From the NCBI GenBank assembly GCA_005222975.1, contig NJBI01000006.1, positions 38,698 through 102,697 on the forward strand: a stretch of DNA of 64,000 nt. Direction: 5' to 3'. This DNA comes from Promethearchaeota archaeon Loki_b31 (lineage in GTDB: Archaea > Asgardarchaeota > Lokiarchaeia > Sigyniarchaeales > SOKP01). The position numbers and the translations under genes were made by a program. How positions within the stretch are numbered: position 1 is the first letter of the stretch; each line of letters starts with the position of its first letter. Shown one piece after another: positions 39,041-47,793 of the stretch. The notes below the pieces were generated by a model. The model searched no databases, was not told the origin of the DNA, and worked only from the letters and a program-made list of their open reading frames with translations.

Positions 39041-40190
39041 TAGGTAATCCTAATAGAAAAACGAGGAGTTGTATACCTATCGGTATAAATATAGGATTCA
39101 ATAAGTTATCTGCGGTAACTGCTGGTAAATAATCAGTTAAAAAGAAAATCAGAGCGCCCATTAAAGCATACACCGGTCCTACAAATACAAAACCGATAAT
39201 ATAAGCGATTGCAACGCCCGCAACAAAGCCCTCTACAGATTTTACTTCTTCATTCCTAAGCCTGACTTTATGTTTTCCATATCTTTTTCCAATTAAAGCA
39301 GCAGATGCATCAGAAAGGCACGCTATAAGGATTCCAGAAAAAAAAACGAAAATGTGAATGATACCAGCCATGTATAACATATATGAAAAGATAAAACCCG
39401 TGATGATATAAATCTGTGGTCCCGCTGCGTTTTTTTCTTTTTGTCTCAACATAGATTTAGTTAAGAAGTTAAAGAATGAATATTCTGGACCCCAAACGAT
39501 TCGAATTATATCAGATGCAATTGTAAAGGCTAAAGCAGCAATTAAAGCGAACATAGTAATCTCCACAACAGCTCGAAAATCTCCAAAACCATACGGAAAA
39601 TCGGCTATATCCCCCCATAATAAATTATAAGATGGTCCAATTTGGTGAATAAATGTTATAACGCTATCATTTACCAGCAGAGTTATTGGAGGGATTGTCA
39701 TAAAACCAAAAAAAGCCAAAAATATTAAAAGCCCTGATAAGTGAAAACTTTTTCTGATTAATTCCATCCTAAATGGGATTACTTCTCTGTAAGGGTTTTC
39801 TCTCGTCATTCTTCTAATGTATCTCCTTAAAATCGTTTTTTCTTTATTTTTACCTTCCTTTTTAAATTCATTCTTCTCCTCTCTCTTCATTTTATTTATA
39901 TCCATTCTGATGATTGTTGTAAATAAGAGATTAAAAAGTAGTGTCATGCCAATCCACCACACCATAAACCCGTTGTAAGGGAATGCTAAAAATCCGATAA
40001 CAGAGTTATAATATCCAAAAATTAAAAAACATATCCCGCAAAGAATCGATGAGATTCCTCCATACTTGTTTTTTGCCCTATATCCCTTGATCCCAATATA
40101 ATACATCAAACTCATTAGAACGAAAAAAAACAGCGATAATGTGGTATTATAAAGACTCTCCACTAAAGCCCAATATTCCATAATTAGCAA
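39027..40190 (-). CDS. Dolichol kinase/phytol kinase-like CTP-dependent membrane kinase
   Basis: RKSFHLSG, CLSDASAALIGKRYGKHKV, KSVEGFVAG, DNLLNPIFI motifs. Confidence 0.82.
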   Translation of the reverse strand: MLIMEYWALVESLYNTTLSLFFFVLMSLMYYIGIKGYRAKNKYGGISSILCGICFLIFGYYNSVIGFLAFPYNGFMVWWIGMTLLFNLLFTTIIRMDINKMKREEKNEFKKEGKNKEKTILRRYIRRMTRENPYREVIPFRMELIRKSFHLSGLLIFLAFFGFMTIPPITLLVNDSVITFIHQIGPSYNLLWGDIADFPYGFGDFRAVVEITMFALIAALAFTIASDIIRIVWGPEYSFFNFLTKSMLRQKEKNAAGPQIYIITGFIFSYMLYMAGIIHIFVFFSGILIACLSDASAALIGKRYGKHKVRLRNEEVKSVEGFVAGVAIAYIIGFVFVGPVYALMGALIFFLTDYLPAVTADNLLNPIFIPIGIQLLVFLLGLPIGWF

Positions 40191-40286
40191 TTTAATCCGT
40201 AAAGTTAATTATTCTTATAATTAACTATTAAATAATTATTCTTTGGTTTCTTTTATTAAAATATTAACAAAAATTAATCGTATTTT

Positions 40287-40850
40287 TTGATAAAAATGGA
40301 TGATTTAAAGAAAGAAAAAACCCAAGGCTTAGATTTTCAATACTTGGGGGATGTCATAGACAAGAAAAAGGAAATTGGTAATAAATACATCACTCCTGGA
40401 TTTGGATTAGCGGGCCAATTATTTTCCACGGTGGCAAAACATGTTATTAAGGAGTTAGGTCCCGAAAAAGGCGAAGCTCTTCTTAAAGATGCAATTGAAG
40501 AATTTGGACTTGAAAGAGGTAGGCGAATAGCAGAAAAAGTAAGAGCTGAGAATAAATCGCTGTCCTTAAAGAATTGGTTGATTTATACGGATATTGACTC
40601 TATTGAAAACTTTCGTCCTATCAGTAGCACACCTAATGGCGATTTCGTAGTGAAAATTAAACATTGTACATTTATTAATGCTGCTAAAGAATGGGGTTTA
40701 AATGAATATGCCAAAATTTATTGTAAATATGTAGATTATAAAATTCTTGAAGGATATAATCCTGATGTGAAACTTATTCTCGAATCTCGACACGATACTG
40801 GAGCTAATCGTTGCGTGTTTCGCTATGTTATGAAGGAAGAAAACAAATAA
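40287..40850 (+). CDS. L-2-amino-thiazoline-4-carboxylic acid hydrolase-like protein
   Basis: KHVIKELGPEKGEALLKDAIEEFGLERGRRIAEK...NEYAKIYCKYVDYKILEGYNPDVKLILES...CVFRY pattern. Confidence 0.7.
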   Translation: MIKMDDLKKEKTQGLDFQYLGDVIDKKKEIGNKYITPGFGLAGQLFSTVAKHVIKELGPEKGEALLKDAIEEFGLERGRRIAEKVRAENKSLSLKNWLIYTDIDSIENFRPISSTPNGDFVVKIKHCTFINAAKEWGLNEYAKIYCKYVDYKILEGYNPDVKLILESRHDTGANRCVFRYVMKEENK

Positions 40851-41245
40851 CTTATTAATAACATAAGTCAATATGAATATTTTCTTAGAGGTTTTATCAA
40901 AAATACAATCTATCAAACCCAACATATAGATGCTGCCATTAAACCAGAAAATATAAAGAAAATGATTGAAACAACTAAAGGTTTTAAATCTGGTTAACGA
41001 TAAAAAACACTAACAAAGAATTGTTTTCTATTAAATGATAAAATTATAAGTGTAATTTTGGATAATAGTTATAGCAAGGCACATATCTTTATCTACATAT
41101 TATAAACTTTAATAAACCTATAATTGAGTAGATTTTTATATAAACGAATAAAAAAAAAAATAAAAAGTACCAATCTATTTAAAATATAAGTGATAATTTA
41201 TCTTTATTATATTCTAATAAATAAGATTTATCTAATAAAAATCTA

Positions 41246-41638
41246 GTGAAGGAGAAAGTGACAGTAATGGACCCCAATACTCCCGATAGTCTTGATGATA
41301 TACTTAAAAGACTTCTTGGAGCAATTCCAGAAGTAAAGTCTGCTGCTATAGTATCAGCTGAAGGCCTTCCGATCGCTTCTGCACTTCCACAAGGCATAGA
41401 CGAGACAAGAATTGCCGCCATGACAGCCGCTCTTCTATCATTATCCGAAAGAGCGATTATAGAGATGGCTAAAGGGGATTTCGATCAGTTATATATAAAA
41501 GGAAGTGCAGGCTATCTTTTGGTCATGCAGGCTGGTCCAAACGCTGTTTTGACCGTTTCTACAACTAAAGAAGTTCGACTCGGGTTAATTTTATTAGATT
41601 GTAGAAGAACTTGCGAAAAAATAGCGCAGTTAATATAA
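41246..41638 (+). CDS. Roadblock/LC7-domain protein
   Basis: IPEVKSAAIVSAEGLPIASALPQGIDETRIAAMTAALLSLSERAI...YLLVMQAGPNAVLTV. Confidence 0.9.
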   Translation: MKEKVTVMDPNTPDSLDDILKRLLGAIPEVKSAAIVSAEGLPIASALPQGIDETRIAAMTAALLSLSERAIIEMAKGDFDQLYIKGSAGYLLVMQAGPNAVLTVSTTKEVRLGLILLDCRRTCEKIAQLI

Positions 41639-41805
41639 AAATTAGGATATTTTCTTAATTTTACAGTTTTTCAAAAATATAAAATCACTTAACCTTAATA
41701 TGTTATTACGAAAAAATCACAAATTATTAATTTTATGCTTAATTTGTTTTAACAATATTAACTATTATTAACAATACTATTAACAATAATAACTGGTGTA
41801 CTGAA

Positions 41806-42408
41806 ATCTTTAAACTGGTCGCCCTCCAAACTAAGGTGGAAATTCCACCGTTTCTCTTTGGTCAACCTAAAGAAGACAGCGCAAGAATTATCCTTAGTGA
41901 AGATTACGAAGGTATAATCACGAGAGATTACGGTTTTATTATTGCTATTGTTGATGTACTTGATGTAGGACTTGGTATCATTATTCCTGGAAATGCTAAC
42001 ACCTTTCATAATGTAGAATTCTCTATTTTAACTTTTAAACCTAAACTCGGAGAGGTAGTTGAGGGAGAGGTTGTTGAGTTAGTAGATTTTGGCTCATTCG
42101 TACGTTTAGGACCGTTAGATGGCTTAGTTCATGTCTCCCAGATATGCGATGATTATATCTCATTTGAACAGGTCGGTAATCGATTTATTGGTAAAGAAAC
42201 GGGAAAAATTCTTGAAGTTAACAACGATGTGAGGGCAAAAATTATAGCAGTTTCACTAGGTACTGGGCGGAGTGGTAAGCTAGGTTTGACGATGCGCCAA
42301 AAATTTTTAGGAAGACCAGAATGGATTGAAGCGGATATCGAGGAAGAGTACGCTGAAAAAGAAGCAAAGACTAAGAAACAACTGGAAGAGGAAGTCAGCG
42401 AAGAATAA
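41806..42408 (+). CDS. rpoE1: RNA polymerase subunit Rpb7/RpoE1; homology extends upstream of the called GTG (41836) to an ATC codon at 41806
   Basis: (I)FKLVALQTKVEIPPFLFGQ...VEGEVVELVDFGSFVRLGPLDGLVHVSQICDDYI...LTMRQKFLG. Confidence 0.93.
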   Translation: MFKLVALQTKVEIPPFLFGQPKEDSARIILSEDYEGIITRDYGFIIAIVDVLDVGLGIIIPGNANTFHNVEFSILTFKPKLGEVVEGEVVELVDFGSFVRLGPLDGLVHVSQICDDYISFEQVGNRFIGKETGKILEVNNDVRAKIIAVSLGTGRSGKLGLTMRQKFLGRPEWIEADIEEEYAEKEAKTKKQLEEEVSEE

Positions 42409-42449
42409 AGAATAATTTCATTATAAAATAAAAGTAGGCGAAAATATAT

Positions 42450-42638
42450 TTGAAAGAAAAAGCTTGTAAAAATTGCCATTTAATTACTAAAAAAGAACAG
42501 ATTTGTCCAAAATGCAAAACCCATAGTCTCAGCGATGATTATACCGGGGAAGTCATAATTATTAATCCTTCGGAATCTAGATTTGCGGAATATTTAAAGA
42601 TCCATTTTCCTGGGAAATATGCATTAAGAGTACGGTAA
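42450..42638 (+). CDS. spt4: Transcription elongation factor Spt4 (RpoE2), TTG start
   Basis: ACKNCHLIT..CPKCKTHSLSDDYTGEVIIINPSESRFAEYL..PGKYALRVR. Confidence 0.93.
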   Translation: MKEKACKNCHLITKKEQICPKCKTHSLSDDYTGEVIIINPSESRFAEYLKIHFPGKYALRVR

Positions 42639-42683
42639 TAAAGCACATATCCTTAATGATAAAGTCGTATCGTATCTTTCTTA

Positions 42684-43268
42684 TTAATTTGTCATTAATG
42701 ATACAAATTTCTTTACAACTTTCTTTATCCTTTTTTCAACATCTACCATAACGATACCTTGGGGAATCTGATGTTTTGAATCAGTTATGGGTGGTTGGCC
42801 GTAAAACACTAAACTTTTAACCGTTTCGTTAAGAGGGATGCTCAAAACCAACGGCAAGACTAATAAATCTTCTTCGCCTTTAATAACTTTAAATAATGTT
42901 CTTTTATTAGATGTTATAATCTCATCTAAAAGAGTAAAACTTTCTTTTTTAATACATCCTTCAGGGTTTTCAAATTCAATGATTTCTTCAAAATAATCCT
43001 CAATCTTTATTTTAATTTGATTTCTTTGAGTTTTTTCGTCAATAATGCAAAGTTTAACGAAAGATTTTAGAAAATCATTCGCGAGAAAATCCTTTGTTAC
43101 GATATCTCCAACTAAATAAACTTTGACTTCAAAATTAGCGTTTTTATAATTTCTAATATGTTCTTCTACTTCAGAGATAGTTTCTTTTCGCGTTCCTGCA
43201 ATTAACTTACCTAAAGGCTGAGAAAACTTATGCCTTTCGGTTGTAGGGATTTTTAAATTTTTATCCAT
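42684..43268 (-). CDS. GTP-dependent dephospho-CoA kinase (DUF359)
   Basis: VYLVGDIVT, EDYFEEIIEFENPEGCIK, GEEDLLVLPLV, VFYGQPPITDS..IPQGIVMVDV. Confidence 0.88.
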   Translation of the reverse strand: MDKNLKIPTTERHKFSQPLGKLIAGTRKETISEVEEHIRNYKNANFEVKVYLVGDIVTKDFLANDFLKSFVKLCIIDEKTQRNQIKIKIEDYFEEIIEFENPEGCIKKESFTLLDEIITSNKRTLFKVIKGEEDLLVLPLVLSIPLNETVKSLVFYGQPPITDSKHQIPQGIVMVDVEKRIKKVVKKFVSLMTN

Positions 43269-43274
43269 CTTAAA

Positions 43275-43511
43275 TCATTCCATTTTTATATTTTTTACTT
43301 TATTATAGAGATTAAAAGTTAAAATAAACAATAATACCCACAAAAATAGGCAACCAACAAAGATGCTAATGTATATTCCTGCGACTACATTTTTTAGAAG
43401 CAAATACAATACCATCGTAATAATAATTAATGCCACTTCAATGATTATCATAATTCTTGTTTTCAACAAGTAATTTTTAGATTTTGACATATTTATCTTA
43501 CAAAAAACCAA
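43275..43511 (-). CDS. Small two-helix membrane protein
   Basis: 78-aa ORF with two hydrophobic segments next to the DPCK gene. Confidence 0.5.
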   Translation of the reverse strand: MVFCKINMSKSKNYLLKTRIMIIIEVALIIITMVLYLLLKNVVAGIYISIFVGCLFLWVLLFILTFNLYNKVKNIKME

Positions 43512-43607
43512 AAATTTATTTTTTATTATTTCTTTAATTTTTTATAACTCAGAATTATCTTTAAATTAACTGATTATCTGAGAAAAAGAGTATTAAAAAG
43601 GTTCGAA

Positions 43608-43964
43608 ATGTCGTTTAATATTGAAATTTTGGAAGAAAAAATAAACCCATTAATCGATCGAACGGAATTAAAATTCAGAATCGATCATTTTAGTGCCGGG
43701 ACACCTAATAAGTTAGATGTGAAGAAGAAAATTGCAGCGTTGAAAAACGCAAACGAAAAATATACAATAATTCGTATAATTAAAACTCATTTCGGTAGCT
43801 CATACGATATAGGAGTAGCAAATATTTACAAGAACGCTAAAGAACTTCAATTCTATGAGCCTTTCCATATTCAAGTGCGAAATTTACCCAAAGACACGCG
43901 AGAAGACATTTATAAATTAAAGAAAAGAAAAGAACCTTACAAACACTTATTTGAATACGAATAA
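43608..43964 (+). CDS. rps24e: Ribosomal protein S24e
   Basis: EEKINPLIDRTELKFRIDH..TPNKLDVKKKIAAL, IRIIKTHFGSSYDIGVANIY. Confidence 0.93.
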   Translation: MSFNIEILEEKINPLIDRTELKFRIDHFSAGTPNKLDVKKKIAALKNANEKYTIIRIIKTHFGSSYDIGVANIYKNAKELQFYEPFHIQVRNLPKDTREDIYKLKKRKEPYKHLFEYE

Positions 43965-44001
43965 AATTATTAAATTAATTAAAAAATAAATTGAAGAATT
44001 T

Positions 44002-44238
44002 ATGTCAAATAAATCAAACGCATCCAAATTTTATAAAATTGAAGATGGTAAATTAGTTAGGACACATAGAGTCTGTCCTAAGTGTGCTCCCTCGGTATTT
44101 CTCGCGGACCACTACGATAGATGGTCGTGCGGAAAGTGTGGATACACTATATTCAAAAGAAAAGGCAAGAAGGGAGCTGCTACAGTTGCAAGACGTAGAA
44201 GAACCCGAACCCCTCGAAAACGCACTAAGTCAACTTAA
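44002..44238 (+). CDS. rps27ae: Ribosomal protein S27ae (no ubiquitin fusion)
   Basis: [43 protein letters not shown]. Confidence 0.92.
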   Translation: MSNKSNASKFYKIEDGKLVRTHRVCPKCAPSVFLADHYDRWSCGKCGYTIFKRKGKKGAATVARRRRTRTPRKRTKST

Positions 44239-44318
44239 ACTCTAATAATAAACTCCAAACTATCTTTTTCAGTAGCTCCTTTTAATACACCATTTTAACA
44301 TTGCTATATTTATATTAG

Positions 44319-45335
44319 GTGATCCCGATGAAATTAAAAAAAATTTTAGGTATTGAATCTACGGCTCACACTTGGAGTGTGGGTATTATAGGATTTGATG
44401 GAACGGTATTTAGTCTTGTAAATGATATGTATATTCCCGAAAAAGGTGGTCTTCATCCAGCTTTAGTAAAGGAGCAACATCTTAATAATTTTATGAATAT
44501 TATAAATAAGGCGTTATTAGAGGCAAGTATTTCAATACATGATATTGATTTAATCGCGTTTAGTAAGAGCCCTGGTTTAGGACCTATATTAAAAATTGGT
44601 GCCCAAGCTGCTAGAATGTTGACTCAACTGTTAGATATTCCAATAGTAGCGGTTAATCACTGCATTGCTCACATAGAAATTGGACGACTAATGTGTAAAA
44701 TTGAGGATCCTCTAACTTTATATGTATCAGGTGGGAATACGATTGTTAGTGCGTATGAGTCTGGAAGATATCAAATTTTTGGAGAGACTCTCGATATCCC
44801 TATTGGTAATTTAATAGATTCATTTGCCCGAGATGTTGGATTACCCCATCCAGGAGGTCCAAAAATCGAAAAATTAGCGTTTAACTCAAATAAATATTTG
44901 TCTTTGCCTTATGTTGTGAAAGGTATGGATTTATCTTTTTCAGGACTCTATACGGCCGCTAAGAGGTTATTAGAGTCCAAAGATTATAATAAGAAATATA
45001 ATTTAAACGATGTTGCTTATTCATTGCAAGAAACTGCTTTTGCTATGCTAACTGAAGTTACCGAAAGGGCTTTGGCTCACACGGAAAAAAAAGAAGTTCT
45101 ATTAACTGGTGGTGTTGCTGCTAATAAAAGGTTGCAAGAAATGATTAAATATATAAGTGCAGAACATAGCGCGAGGTTTGAAGTTGTTCCTTTAAAATAT
45201 TCGGGAGATAATGGCGCAATGATTGGATGGACTGGCTTTCTAAGGTATGAAGCTGAAGGGGGTCATACAGTTTTGGAAACGCAAATAAACCCTAAAGAAC
45301 GCATGGATCAAATCACAATTCCTTGGAGAGATTAG
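44319..45335 (+). CDS. kae1: KEOPS complex tRNA threonylcarbamoyladenosine protein Kae1
   Basis: LGIESTAHTWSVGII, SPGLGPILKIGAQAAR, VNHCIAHIEIGR, LYVSGGNT, GGVAANKRL. Confidence 0.96.
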   Translation: MIPMKLKKILGIESTAHTWSVGIIGFDGTVFSLVNDMYIPEKGGLHPALVKEQHLNNFMNIINKALLEASISIHDIDLIAFSKSPGLGPILKIGAQAARMLTQLLDIPIVAVNHCIAHIEIGRLMCKIEDPLTLYVSGGNTIVSAYESGRYQIFGETLDIPIGNLIDSFARDVGLPHPGGPKIEKLAFNSNKYLSLPYVVKGMDLSFSGLYTAAKRLLESKDYNKKYNLNDVAYSLQETAFAMLTEVTERALAHTEKKEVLLTGGVAANKRLQEMIKYISAEHSARFEVVPLKYSGDNGAMIGWTGFLRYEAEGGHTVLETQINPKERMDQITIPWRD

Positions 45336-45348
45336 GTGGTTTAAGAGA

Positions 45349-46023
45349 TTGATTAATGAGATTGTTATAGAAAAACTTTTTCACAAGGGTGCTGAAGCAA
45401 GTCTTTTCTACGGTCATTGGTTTGGTAAAGAAGTTATATTTAAACTCCGTATCCCTAAAAATTATCGTATAGAGCAGCTCGATAAAAAAATACGCGTTAG
45501 TCGAACCCTTAACGAGGCTAGAGCTCTGATAAAAGTTAAAAACTATGGTGTAAATGTTCCTCAAGTTTACGAAATTGACACTGAGAACTCTACAATCGTA
45601 ATGAAGTATATTAAAGGAGAAAAATTAAAAGATTTTATGAATTCAATAGAAGACGATAAAAAACAGCAAATCTATAATGAGATTGGTAAATATATCGCTA
45701 TTTTACACAAAAATGGCCATATTCATGGTGATATTACCACAAGCAATATCATTGTTACTCCAATTCAAGAAATTTTCATTATTGATTTTGGACTCCACAA
45801 TTACTCCGATTCCATTGAAGATAAAAGCGTTGATCTCCATCTTTTTAAAAGAGTTTTACTATCTTCTCATGGTGCTGATTATAAAATTTGTTTTGATGCC
45901 TTTTTAGACGGTTATCGCACAGAATATGGGAAAGCAAAAGTAAATGAAAGTAATGAAATCATAAGAAACATGACTACAATAGAAACAAGAGGTCGCTACA
46001 TCAAAAAGGAAGATAGAAAATAA
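45349..46023 (+). CDS. bud32: KEOPS kinase Bud32, separate ORF, probable TTG start
   Basis: KGAEASLFYG, VFKLRIPKNYRI, NGHIHGDITTSNII, IIDFGL, YRTEYG. Confidence 0.94.
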   Translation: MINEIVIEKLFHKGAEASLFYGHWFGKEVIFKLRIPKNYRIEQLDKKIRVSRTLNEARALIKVKNYGVNVPQVYEIDTENSTIVMKYIKGEKLKDFMNSIEDDKKQQIYNEIGKYIAILHKNGHIHGDITTSNIIVTPIQEIFIIDFGLHNYSDSIEDKSVDLHLFKRVLLSSHGADYKICFDAFLDGYRTEYGKAKVNESNEIIRNMTTIETRGRYIKKEDRK

Positions 46024-46289
46024 TGTAAAATTTTTTCACACTACCTTAAATTGTTAACATTAATTGTTCATTATAAAGATAAACACATCAAAATTATTTA
46101 CATCTGATATAGAGCCCTTTAAATACCTTCATATTCGGAGAGATAATTTTATATACAAGTTTAACTTATAAATTATTATTAAAAAGTTGGAATTTATTAA
46201 GGGCTAAGATTACTATAGCATTTGTAATTCTAAACAATACCACCTTTTGAATTTGAATTTAAAGATTAATAAGATTAGGGTTATTTAAA

Positions 46290-46511
46290 TTGCCAAAAAA
46301 TAAAAAAGAGAAGAAACCAAAAATGCAAAACATAACTATCAACATACCTGAGATATACGATGAAAATATTCAAAAATTAATAAAAATGAAAATAACAGCC
46401 AGTCGATCAGAAGCAATAAGAATTGCAATTCGAGAGTTCTTACACACCGAATATGATAATCTGAAGATACTTGGATATTTTGATTCTACTGGTCAAAATA
46501 AAAATCAATAA
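46290..46511 (+). CDS. Ribbon-helix-helix (CopG/MetJ-like) DNA-binding protein, TTG start
   Basis: ITINIPEIYDENIQKLIKMKITASRSEAIRIAIREFL. Confidence 0.75.
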   Translation: MPKNKKEKKPKMQNITINIPEIYDENIQKLIKMKITASRSEAIRIAIREFLHTEYDNLKILGYFDSTGQNKNQ

Positions 46512-46513
46512 TA

Positions 46514-46759
46514 TTATCTTCGCTTACGAATTTTTCGTGCTTCTCTTTCAACTTCCCTTAAAACAACAATATCGGCAATTTGTACAGGCCCCTTAACATT
46601 TCTCGTAAGAATTCGATTTTTATCGGGCCCTTCAAGAATTCTAACCTTAATTTGATTGATCTCGCCGGTTAAACCAGTTCTGCCAACAATTTGAAGAACC
46701 TCGGCAGGAATAGAGGCATCATACGCAGGTCTTCCTTTCTTTTTCTCAATCTTTACCAA
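46514..46759 (-). CDS. rps28e: Ribosomal protein S28e
   Basis: [64 protein letters not shown]. Confidence 0.94.
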   Translation of the reverse strand: MVKIEKKKGRPAYDASIPAEVLQIVGRTGLTGEINQIKVRILEGPDKNRILTRNVKGPVQIADIVVLREVEREARKIRKRR

Positions 46760-46773
46760 GGACTTTCACCGAA

Positions 46774-47160
46774 TTATTTTTTTAATGCTTCTAACTTTTT
46801 AATTATATCTTCTAAAGCTTTGTCGTTTCCAGTTCCAATAGTTTCAATTGCTACAGCAGATGACGCGATGTTAATTCGAGCGGCGTTTCCCAATTCTTTT
46901 TTTGTTGCTACATAACAATAGGGAATAGATTTTTCTTCGCAGAGCAATGGCACATGAAACAAAATTTCAGGTGGACTTACATCTTCCGCCATAATAACAA
47001 GCTTCGCCAAACTTCTTTCTATTGATTTGGTTACCTCATTCATTCCTTTCCTTATTTTCGAATCCCTAGTTCCTGCGATTGTACTTAATGCATCCTTGAT
47101 GTCATTTTTTATCGCATCAGGAACTTTAAATTTTATATAACTCATTTTTTCTCTTTCCAA
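46774..47160 (-). CDS. rpl7ae: Ribosomal protein L7Ae
   Basis: GMNEVTKSIERSLAKLVIMAEDVSPPEILFHVPLLCEEKSIPYCYVATKKELG. Confidence 0.95.
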   Translation of the reverse strand: MEREKMSYIKFKVPDAIKNDIKDALSTIAGTRDSKIRKGMNEVTKSIERSLAKLVIMAEDVSPPEILFHVPLLCEEKSIPYCYVATKKELGNAARINIASSAVAIETIGTGNDKALEDIIKKLEALKK

Positions 47161-47439
47161 TATATATTTCTAATATATTATCATAAATCATCGATTTTTA
47201 ATATGGAATTAAATATAAGATTTAAAATAAAATTTTGGATTTACACTAAAAATAAGAGAAAATGGTCATAACCTATAAACACATAAGATTTACATCGAAA
47301 ATATGAACTATTTTTAGAATTGATAAAGTAAACATCCAAAAAGTGAAATCCAACATCATGGATAAGATCATATCTAAGAATTATTCGAATCTTTTAGAAT
47401 TCAATAAATAATACGAGTTTTTATGCTTAGTTTTTAACA

Positions 47440-47775
47440 ATTTTACGGGTGTAGTAACTATAGCTATTCTTAACGAAACCTTGAATACCCAAATTAGCGA
47501 GCTCAACGAATATTACGACGTTAAAATAGCCCCACCTGATAACCCCCTAGAGGTAAAGGTGATACGATTATTAATATCCCTCAACAATCAGAAAATAAAA
47601 GCCCTCCAAAAAGTCAACCGAAACCTACCAAATCAGATGGAAAATTTTGGGAAAACTTACAACGAGGAATTTCAGAGTTTATAAAAGGATTTAAGGAGTT
47701 TTTTGTAAAATCAGACGAAGAAATTAACAGAGAACTCAAGAAGAAGGAACATAAAAAAAATATATATGAGAAATA
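47440..47775 (+). pseudogene. Degraded gene remnant: two ORF fragments joined by a frame change
   Basis: NNFTGVVTIAILNETLNTQISELNEYYDVKIAPPDNPLE in one frame, then GDTIINIPQQSENKSPPKSQPKPTKSDGKFWENLQRGISEFIKGFKEFFVKSDEEINRELKKKEHKKNIYEK* in another. Confidence 0.45.
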
Positions 47776-47793
47776 GAATCTAAAAGGTGGCTC

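Noticed and set aside
44002-44238. Possible ubiquitin fusion on S27ae
   Set aside because: The ORF starts directly with the S27ae sequence; no ubiquitin-like segment precedes it.
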